Shown here piece after piece: positions 25,541 to 36,500 of a DNA stretch of 64,000 nucleotides. Every line of letters starts with the position of its first letter. The stretch's first letter is position 1. This DNA comes from Mangifera indica (Eukaryota > Streptophyta > Magnoliopsida > Sapindales > Anacardiaceae), in assembly GCF_011075055.1 (NCBI RefSeq), contig NC_058137.1, forward strand, positions 26,831,463 to 26,895,462. The letters are read 5' to 3'. The translations under genes and the position numbers were made by a program. Below the pieces are notes generated by a model. The model saw only the letters and a program-made list of their open reading frames with translations, made no database searches and was not told where the DNA came from.

Positions 25541-25807
25541 AAGGAGGAGGAATTTTATGGTGCATTAGATGTACCATATGATGTTCATCAAAATTCAACA
25601 TTACATCAGAATGTTGACGTGCAATTTTCCAAACTCGAATTTCTCGGTGAAGAAGAACAAGAAGAAGACCCTCTTAGCTTTTTATCAAATTGGCAGTATC
25701 GTCAATCAGCCTTAGTGCCCTGTGCTGATGAATTATTGGCATGGAGGGAGAGTCAAGAGTGGGCTTTTTATCAGGTGAAAAGGAGGGAAAGGCACACATT
25801 CAAGTAA
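25541..25807 (+). other. Open frame of unknown origin, possible gene fragment
   Basis: One frame stays open for 88 codons and ends in TAA. It has no in-frame ATG, so it would have to be an internal or terminal exon or a relic. The predicted residues look protein-like, not repeat-derived: acidic EEEQEEDPLSFLSNWQY, then SALVPCADELLAW, then VKRRERHTFK. I do not recognise the family and found no partner exon nearby. Confidence 0.2.
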
Positions 25808-28517
25808 CAAAATGATGAATGGATTGAAACATGTGGTGAAAGTAGAAAGAAATGTGTCAAATTTTCATGGAGTGTAAGATGTTTCATGGCAAAATCCTTA
25901 TAATCTTTATGTCCAATTCTATCTATTACATCTATCAATAATCTCATATATTTCATATCATGATCGAGCCTAAAACCACTAAAAATAGGGTATTTATCTT
26001 TTACAAAAAGTTGAAAAAAAACTTATATTCATATTAATAATTCCATCTATAAATATTTGATAATTTCAAGGAAGTAACAATTAAAAATAATATTAGGATA
26101 TATTTTAAATAGTTCTTTTAATATTTTTTTCATCGTTTAAGTTTGAAAATTTTATTTTCTCATTTATTTGTTAAAGTTTAAAATAAAATTTATTTTTTAA
26201 TAAAATTAATAAAATACAAAAAGATCTTTATTTTAGTAAAACTAAATAATTATAAAATGTTTCTAATTGTCATGATTCTTGCATCGTCACCAACCATCCC
26301 AAAATTAAACTACAACCCGATTGAGCAAGCTTTGCATCTGTACAAATTAGTCTCATCTCCACTTGGAATGTGGAGATTGACCTGATGAAATCTGAAAAGC
26401 AAAAAAAATTGATTCATAATAAATCGTCATTATCTCCATGTAAAATTAATTCAGCAACGATATTTGATGACGCAATGAGTTTGTCGTGGCCTCATTGCTC
26501 TGTGCCAAATCCCTCCAAATTTGATTCTCATCATGCAAGAATTTCACTCATTCTTGAAGAACCCCAATTGAGCATTCTTTGAATCTCTTCATCTTTTCTC
26601 TTAATTTCTTCATAATTGCTTCTTGAATGGAAAATAGTATATTCTCAATTGCCCATTTCTCTGTTCTTCAAGCTTCAATCTCAATTTCTCCACCTGAAGT
26701 TCATTAGAAAAAATTCAGAACAATGGTCTCTTCAATACGAAAAAATGAAGTGGAATGATAGATAAAACTTGACTTACATAATGAGCAATGTGGAGGTCAA
26801 TTTCTTGTTGTTATTGCTAAAATTGAAAGGCAATATATTCATCAAGAAATGATTAGAAAGAAAATGGTGTTATTGATGATGAAGCCTTAAAAATATTGTA
26901 TGCGCAACCCCTCCAACCCACACGTCACATCTCACGCCTGGAAGCTATCTCTTCCAAATCCTTTGGCTTTTCCCTGGGTGTCATCTGGCGGCTAAGAAAT
27001 GAGAAAGAACAAGAAAAAAATTGGGGCGAAAAAATATAAAGTAATATAAAAATATAATATAATTGTATTATTTGTGGTATAAGTGATATTAACCCTATTA
27101 TTATTAAATTGTTGTTTCAATGTGTATAGGGTGAGAAATAATTATTCGACCTTAGAGAATTTTATAAATATGATAAAAGTATAAATTTAATACTTTTTCT
27201 TATAAATTTTAATACTTCACTAGATTTGTTAACCTCTTTTCTTTTTAAGACTCATTTAGATACTCACTCTCTTGCTTCTAACATGCCTTTCATGAAATTG
27301 TACAAGAAAGGTTCATCTTGCCGACACATAAATGGCCAACATGGATAGCATTATGAAGGATTATAATCACCATCATAAATTGGTAGAAACAGACCTGACA
27401 TGCTAAACAATACAAAATGTTGGCACTTTGGGATGTACCAAATTCCGGACATGTCCTTACAATATTCTCAAATGTAGAGAGAGAAAGTTAAATGAAATTA
27501 GCTAGATTAGGTTTATCATTCTGGACAATATAGATGCCCCTGTGTTCTCCATTTTCATGCTTTTTCAACCTGAATATAGATAAACCTTGTAAGCTAAAAC
27601 TGCGAAAAGGTTAAAAATAATTTCTCTCCAACAAGACTACCAGAAAAAAAAAACCCACCACCGCAAAAGCTACACTATGCTTTACTTCTCTTTTCACTCG
27701 AAAGCTCAATCAAATTTCATGCACTCTCATGGATCCATTGTGACTTTATAACTTTATTTCTTTCACTTTCAGTGAAAATAAGTTTTACCCGAATGAGGAA
27801 TTGGTGCGTTTTTTATGTTTTAATGGATATATGCATGCTTTATTAATTCTTGTTCATCATGGGGCTCTCTGCTGCAGCTTATCCACTTACTGTGCCTCCA
27901 TTTTTGTCGGTAAAGTGACCCAAAATTTATGCAAAACTGTTCCTTTCTCGACAGTAAGTCAATTTCAATATTCATCCAAGAATTTTAGAATCATTGTTGT
28001 CTATGTCCAACTGTCTTACAATTTGTATATTAAAAACTAAATGATATTATGAATAATCGACAAAATATAACAAAAAGAGAAGAGGGTATATATGCTTGTT
28101 TGAAAAAACAACTATTGAGATATTCATGAAGCTAACAGGAGAATGGCAAAGTGTGGTTGACTAGAAGTTGAATATGCCATGCATTACAGAATTATATATT
28201 ATATTCAAGTTTACTGTGGAGAAGACTGTGCTTGTGTTGAATTGAAGAAAGAAAAGTAATCAAAAAGCTGAAATCAAATCTTTCTTTTAAATTAAAAGGA
28301 AAACATATGAGACACAGAATCTAAAGAGCTAAAGCTATCTAGATGGAATCGGCATTCTTCTGTAGTCCATAGAAACTGGTGGTGAGAACTGGTGACAAAG
28401 ATATTAAAAAATAATATTAGCTTTTTACAGAATCATTACAAAAAGAAATTCTAGTTAAGTGTGAGGCTTCGATTGTAATCATGATATAAAAATATTATAT
28501 AGCTTAATTATTATGAA

Positions 28518-28519
<2 letters not shown>
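25808..28519. other. Intergenic, no supported gene
   Basis: AT-rich. Frames at 26370-26582 and 27801-28040 are short and unrecognised. Confidence 0.4.
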
Positions 28520-28581
<62 letters not shown>

Positions 28582-28598
28582 ATACACACACACATATA
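28520..28598. repeat. (TA)n / (TATG)n / (CA)n compound microsatellite
   Basis: About 25 TA units run into TATGTATG and CACACACA, giving some 78 bp of unbroken purine-pyrimidine alternation. A long reading frame on the minus strand here is an artefact of the repeat. Confidence 0.95.
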
Positions 28599-30240
28599 AA
28601 AGTATAGTAGCACTGATGAATGGCTACATGGCCTACACAGAAACACCTTAATAAGGAATATTTTCCAAATTGGGAAAAATGGACATTTAACAAAATCATG
28701 ATTGGTGCTTATATGGATAACAAATTTAAAAAAAAAAAAAAAGAAGAAGCATTTGAAGAGGAAAATTAAAAAAACAAAAAAAAAAGGCAAATGGGTGCAC
28801 TAGATATGCCCACAAATCACATGGTTATAGCAAGAAAATGAGTTTGTCGGCTCACTTTTTAGGGCTGAGATTGGAAGAGTGAGTGATATGTTACAATTTT
28901 TGTGTTGAGGCAGAAACATTTTGATTATGCTTTACCATGTAGGAGAAGATAAACATTAATCTTTCTAAAGAAAAGAATGAAAAGATAATGAAGATAACTT
29001 TTAATAGTAGCAGCAGCAGCTTGTAGTGTTTTTATGATTCCAAAGCAACAATTCTCCATCGTTAAGCACTTGTTTAAGATTCCTCTTTTTGATTAATTGT
29101 TGGTTTAAAACAGCAAATTGTGATTCAGATTAGACCCTCTTGAGTTTATGTCCAATCCAAGTGATCAATTTGCTTAGGTAAAACCTTTCAGCCCATCTTT
29201 TCGTGTCCCCAGTTAGGGTAGCCAGTGGGTCCTTCAAGGTGCCAACACTCTCTTCTTCACCACAATTACCCTAGATAAAAAAATATGCATTTTTTAATTT
29301 TAAAAGTTTTTCTCTTTTAGACTATCATTGCGCTCAGTTGTTGTATCAGTAGCCAAGGCTTTCAGTTGTAGGAGGGGGCACATTTATCTATTTTACTTTG
29401 CTCCACTCTTTTTTGAACTAAATGGGATGACATTACAAACAACATAGATTTTAGAATTTAGTGTGAGATTCAGACCAAGTAAGGTGGGGAACATATTCAT
29501 ATGGAAGTTGAAAACAAAGTAAAATGTGTATAATTTGAAGACAGATTACATAAATCTGTTCCTCATTTATTATCCAATATAAACAGTTTTGAATTAGGCT
29601 TTGTGGACCACTCATGTTTTCAACATTTGCTGGTCTGTCTAGATAGTGCTATGGAAAATTGAGGTATAAACATGTTGATTTCTTCTTTTTTTTTATTTTT
29701 TATTTTTTATTTTGTGGGTATTTTATATATATATACATATTGTTTATGAGGTTTGAGTTAAAATAAAAGGGTTTGGGAAGGAGTGTTGGCCCTGTTTGCA
29801 GATGCAACTAAAAAGAGAAGTGGTGTGTCATGTCTGCCTTAAAATTGACCTCTATGTAGAATGGAAAAAGAAAATTGCATAATTATGTCTAGTTTAAGTA
29901 TGAATTTGGCCCCCTCTTCCACTCTTTTGTAATGAAAAGGAAGAGGTGGATGAACAAAAAACACAGCTTTGAGTATGCCCCCACATTGCCTTCTCTCTTT
30001 AAATGAATTATGTATACCTGCTTGCTTTCTTTTTGTTGTATGATGGTAGGTATGGGTTAGGGGTATCTAGACATCAACATTTCACATCTTTAACACATTT
30101 TCTATTCATTTTTCTTCAATATATTAAAACATAAATAAATAAAACTCTAAATCTCAGTTTATTTCAGAAGGGTATCAATCAAAATGCCATCAGCTTGAGC
30201 GGTAATCACAAAATCATTCACCTAAAAGACACTAACTTAA
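28599..30240. other. Intergenic, no supported gene
   Basis: No recognised coding sequence. The end nearest 30240 probably lies just beyond the WDR25 3' UTR (30240-30543), where an 80-96 codon frame is considered UTR by-product. Confidence 0.4.
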
Positions 30241-30543
30241 AATAGAATAGTGACAGCATTATTCCTCATAATTCAGTGTTACACTTCAACCGGTTCATAT
30301 TTGCTGTTGATGTCCACTTCTTGATTGACATTTTCCTCAATAGGTATGATGTATAAGAGCATTAAAATGGAAGAAACTGAGAACTTCTGGAATTTGTTTG
30401 CAAAAGTAGAGCAAAGTTTCACTTGCATTAAAGAAGTAATGTGGCTTACAGATGAGATGGGCATATCTGTCGCATCGTTGCCAAAGGAAGTTACCAAAAG
30501 GCCCAGAAACAAAATCTGTTGCTCAAAAGTTGGATAAGCTGTC

Positions 30544-33500
30544 TCATTCAAATACTGAAATATCTCCATGCCAACTACATGATGCGATTATGTTTGGCAA
30601 AATGGGATGGATAGCGACGTCTACGCAAGCCTGCTCATGCGCTTTGATTTTTCTATCAAGCTTTGTAGATCTACAGTTGTATACGTAAATAAAACCATCT
30701 GAGGAGCCTGACACAAGCTTTTCTCCATCCAAGCTGAAATTGCACTTGATTGGGAACCCAGATACCCCATGGTTTTCATATCTCCGGTACTTGTCAAGCC
30801 TGAAAGGAGGACTTGAAGAAAAAATTGCTATATAATTTCCGTTTGACTGTGCAACGAAATAGGGATCAAATGGGTGGTGCCTAATACAGGGACACGTATA
30901 AGCTTCCACATAAACCTAATACAAAATGCAGAAAACGTTACCAACAGAAAAAAGTAATTGAATTAAAAGAACTGTTACTAGTCAGTCTTGTTAACAATCG
31001 GTCTAAAATGGTAATTGACATTAGATATACATCACCCCACTATATTGCATATTTAATCAGCCGCAATGTGGATGCTAAACATATTACGTCTAGTGATCCT
31101 ACTTAATCCAAAACCACATTTTAAAAGTAGACAGCTTTAAGACAAGACGTGCTAGCACTAACTAACAATCGATTTTTGCACAAGGGTATATAAATTTTGA
31201 CATGATAGAATACTATTTATTCAGTCTTCTGTTTCCAACACCATACATGAAATAGCCAAAAGTTGAGCTAATCTACACATGATAATGCCAGATTCAAAGG
31301 CTACTTTATTAAGGAACCAGATCATTTTTCTGAGTCATGTAATCAATATAATTAAGGTTAAGTGGTCAGAAACTTTAGGAAAAGATGGACATGTCATGAG
31401 GTAACCCTCTATAAAAATGCCATAATTGGATTGCCCACTTGAACAGTTAAGTTTTGGTACTTCCCAAAAGAATCTACTGGTGCATGTATCAGGGTTCACA
31501 GGAGCAATGATTCTGAGGTTGTGACCAGGTGCTTCCCAGCAGAGGCTTCACTGTCAGGCAATAGATTAAGCATACATATATAAATTATATATCTTGTAAA
31601 TTTACTGGAATAAAGATTCCTAATTTCTCATAGAGCCAATTCTGATGGAGTAAGCATTCTAGGTGCCATATCAGCACTCCACATTTTGACTAATCATTAT
31701 ATTACTTCGGCATTTGGAAAAAAATCCAAAAATATATGCACTACTTAATGTAAATATGTATGGTGGAAATCAGTAATCTTGCTGCAAGACCTAATGTTCT
31801 TTCCTTACATGTTTTAATAATTTCATTTTAACAGTCTAGTGACTTGTTAGTTTCAGCATTTACCTTCTCTCTAAGAACTTTAATTGTAACAATTACAATA
31901 CGCAAAAATACAAATATCAGGTCCATCCAAAATATAATCTATAGTTTGATACTGGATCATAATATATCAATTCAAATGAAGTATCCAATTGAAATCCAGT
32001 AACTAATTAAGACGATTATTATATAGTTGTTTGACTAGTGAGGAGGCCGGATCTATACTAGGGGAAGTGATTCTTTGAGTTTGTATCCTTGGCAGTTGAC
32101 AATAAGCACAACATGATTTTCCAGTAAACAATTTGATTCAATTACCATCCATATCCAAAACTAATGCAAAAATTTAGCAGAGTAAACGTCACAATTCAAG
32201 AGAACAATGAATTTCACAGAGAATCTTTTGTCCAGAAATCTGGCAGCTGTAGAAGGGTGATCTGCCTTCAGATAGTTGGATAAATAACAGGATGTCTAAT
32301 ATCTAAATAAGTACACTAGTCCCTTCTATCTCTAAAGGCTATCTACATTTGAACATTAGTAAGGCCATAAGAAAAGGAAACCAATTATGTATCGAGTAGC
32401 TACATAATTACTTTGTCTACTTTCTAGGAGAATGTAAAAGTAACATGGAACAAACATTGGTGACCAGAAGTGAACAAAAAGAGCCCTGCTACAGGTCATG
32501 TGTACAAACAGGATACCCTTGCGATTGCATGGGAAGTCAGTATGACTCTGGAAGAGCTACTAAACATCTTCCGTATGCCAATTCTTTGCTTATGCTAACT
32601 CATTAATGCATTATTCATCATTTTTAAGCCAAAACTTTATAAATGTGAAATGATATTTGGAAGCATAAAATAATTGTTCAGCCAGGCTAAGGGGGATTAC
32701 CCCTAAATGGAGTATACTCAGGGACATAATTAACATTGAACTCTAAAGACAAGTAGAATATATTTGAAGGAATCTATTACCTGATTAGACAATGGAATCT
32801 CTCGCAAGATATCCCAAACAATAACAGAATTTTCACTCATATTGACTCCCGAAACATCACTGGAAGAGATAAATTGCCTCCCATTGATGGAAAATTCAAC
32901 ATCAAGAATTGGACCCAAACCTCGAATATATTCATGTACCACATTGCCCCTTCTAATATCCCACAATTTGAGAGAGCCCTTTGATCCCCCGGAAAGAAAG
33001 AGGTTGGGGTTGTTAGGATGGAACTTTATAACTCTTATCACTTGTTCCTCCTTAAAGTTCTGTATCTCTATCCCCTTTTCAACATCAATTAACCTCAATG
33101 AGCTATCATGGCCACAAGAAAGAACAGAAAGTCCCTGTGGAGACCACTTTACATCATTGACTGCTGCATCGTGGAAGCTAAGAGCACGTGCTAACTTCTG
33201 ATGTCTGCTCCACACATTCCATATGCAGATTGAGTGATCCATCCCAGCAGAAGCAAGAAGATGAGCTGCAGACTAACTCTAATTAACAGATCAATAAGGC
33301 CAGAAATACAATAATAAGCATAATATATTTTGAACTAACACCTCAACTTAAATAATTTGAAATTATATCCTTGAAATGTTGAAATGAAGTATCACTGAAA
33401 GAACATATTAGAATCCATTGTTGCCTTAAGCTATGGAGTTACAAGGTGATAGGAACTAGAGCGCAAAAGAAGGGCAGGACTAGGGGATTAGTGCTGTGTG

Positions 33501-36500
33501 GTGAGGTGGAGTGATCATGGAAGGGAGGGACACATTGACAGCTGTGGGAGAAGCAATGAAATGGGGCATAAAACAGAAAAGGAGCAGTATATAAAGAGGA
33601 AGGAAGAGAATGGAAGGAGGGAAAATTTGTGGAGAATATTCGGGAAAAGGCTTCTACCAGAAAAGAGGGTAACAACACCTTGAATTGCCAAAATTATCCA
33701 GTTTTCTATTTCAATTCTATTTCTCATACAATCCCAGTGGTAGTAGTGAGTGTGAGAAGATTGTAATCCTGTTGACTCAAGCAATGAAACTAAAATATTC
33801 AAAATCAATAGTCCTTGTTGGTTTGTTTATTGTGTTTGGTTGAATATGCAGGTTGGAACCCTACCAAAGTTGTATCAGAGCAGTTGTGATAAGGAGGATT
33901 GATTTCATGAAGCAAAAGAATAGGAGGTGGTTGTGGTTTCAACAATTGACGAAACTAGAAGCTTGGACCATGGAGGAGAACAGAATTTGTCTTCGTTGTG
34001 AACACAAAATAAAACCAAATCACGATTATAAATTCAAATTGTTGGCAATTCTATTGATGGATAAAGATGGATCGGTTAAAGACACTATCATGATTGTGAG
34101 AGAAAAGAATCAAGAGTAGCGAAAAGTTGATATGGTCGAGATGGTGAGTTTCGCTACTAGAAGGGTAAATTAGCCACGAATCAATAGACACCAAAACATT
34201 TACAAAGTCAACAGTGGTCCAAAATTATAAATTAGTAGAGTCCAACAATGAATCGACAAATTTCAACGAAATCTAGCTAAAGAAATTCGCGCATTCACTT
34301 AACTGCTTTGTTCTTCTGCCATTGAAGATGAAACTGGAGGATATTAAAAGAAAAGATGTACAAAAGGGTACAGAAATTAAAGAGACCTGGCTTTGTTTGA
34401 AACCTCATTTGTTCAACCCGCAACCCAACCCCATGTCCATTTAAAATCCATTCAACAAAATCCCAATCTCAATTCCACACTCAAATTCTAAACATATCAA
34501 ACACAAACCCATTCACACCCACACTTAATCACTCCAACCCCTGTATGCCCAATCGAATCCATTTCCACACCAACTCAAACACAATCACATATATAAGCCC
34601 ACATATCAACAACCCATGCCTATTACCATAAACCTAAACCCAACCTTCACCCATCTCAATTCAACCCAATCTCCAATACTCAATCAAGCACAAATACTAA
34701 AAACCCAACTATGAGACCCGACCTAAAACCCAATTAGGTTAATCCAAATACAACTTATCCACCAGACCCAACCAATTACCATTCTAACCCAAATACATAC
34801 TATCTAAGCCCAAACACTTTTATTCACTCACACCCAAACAACTCCAAACTCAAGCCAAAACATTAATCACTCTAACCCAACCTAATCCCAATATCAAAAT
34901 AATCTGAACCAATATCACCTCAACCCAAGCAGATTACACACCCAACCAAATATATTACACACCTTTCCCAATTTGAAACCAATCAACTTAATTCCTAACT
35001 CTAACACCATTATCAATGCCAGTATAGGCTTTGACACAGGAACTGATTCACCCCATTAGAATTCCAAAGGTCCAACCTATGACAATGTTGTTATTAAGGA
35101 TATAGGTGATTGGATTACAAGTTTATAGACCTCTTCAAAGAAAGGCTTGGGGTTACTTTTGACAAAGAAGATGAAATGAATCGTCTTGTGGCAGGAGCAA
35201 ATTTTTTGCTTAAGGCTATTCGTCATGAAAATTTCACACACATTGAGGGCCAAAAGAGTTTGTGTAGACTGACCATAATGATTTGTTTCCATATCATCTT
35301 ACAAATATCGGAATTAGTGTTAGTATGATCAAGGTTGACCAGGTTGGGAAGTTTCAATAGGTCAATGGGACAAATGTTAGAAGTGGTATTTTTGGGAATT
35401 AGAACGATTATTAACAAAGTGCAAGAGTTTTGATGAATTGTTAAGACTAAGTCAAGGGGGAGATAATAGGCTAATAGATATGCTAGTTGAAGACAGTTAT
35501 GGTGACATGGATTACTCTAGGATTGGTCTATAAACATCAACCATTGCATCTAGTTTTGGCAAGGCTATATTCAGTAAGGAGTTGGAAGATTACAAGCCCA
35601 AAGATATCTTTGTCCCTCATACGTATGATATCATATAACATTGGGCAGATTTTTTATTTGAAGGCACTTCAGTTTGGGCTCAAACGTAGCTTTTTTTAAG
35701 GAATTTCATAAGAGATCATGTTTATACCATGAACACAATCTACTTTATTGTTCAATTTTGGTCAAAAGGTGAGGTACAAGCAATGTCTCTACAGCATGAA
35801 GGGTTCCTGGGAGCTTAAAGTGCATTCATGAGTTACAAAAAACACGGTCTAAATGATTTGATGGTTCATTAGTTGGTCAAAAGGTTCCCAATGGAAGCAC
35901 CATGCAATGGTGGAAAGATTCATATTCCACCGCTTAGGGATTTAAATGAGAAGACATTTATGGATAAGGTTAATAATGGTGGGTTGTTGTTAGGAGATCA
36001 GTCTTTGGATTCAAGAATTATAAAGTAAATTTTGTAAAGTGTTCGATTTGTTCATAAAGGATTACAAAGTTGACTAATTCTTATACGTTGAGGTCTTGGT
36101 TTGATAATTATATGTTGATTGTAACTGAGTATTAGGACTCAAGGAAACTGCATAGCATATTGTTTGGGTCAGCTGAGGCGTTTGAGGAGTTGGCTGATGG
36201 GGGAGTGCAAAGTTTGACATTAGGTGCATTGGCCAAAGAAGCTGCATAACCAATAGCCTTGGGTATGGATAAGAAAAGCATTCTAGGAATGGCTATCGGA
36301 ACAACTATTGAGGCAATCAATTTGAAAGACAATTTGAATGAGCAGGATAGCATAGTTGGTAATGGTAACGATAGATCAATAATAAATAGAGGCGCAACAA
36401 CAATTCCAGAGGACATGAAAAAGTATCATTCCTTGAAGCGTCTACTGTATAATTTCTTCATTTCCACCTTAAGGACAATGTGGTTCTCAAATGGGTAGGA

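Noticed and set aside
28479..28790. 103-codon minus-strand frame
   Set aside because: Half of it is Tyr-Ile repeats read from the TA microsatellite.
30279..30569. Frames on both strands after the WDR25 stop
   Set aside because: They lie in the presumed 3' UTR; the WDR25 frame ends properly in DISVFE and a stop.
32842..33201. 119-codon plus-strand frame
   Set aside because: Antisense shadow of WDR25 exon 3.
35825..36030. Faint resemblance to a class III peroxidase (KHGLND..., GLLLGDQ)
   Set aside because: The catalytic histidine region and disulfide cysteines are absent and the surrounding text does not align, so I treat it as coincidence.
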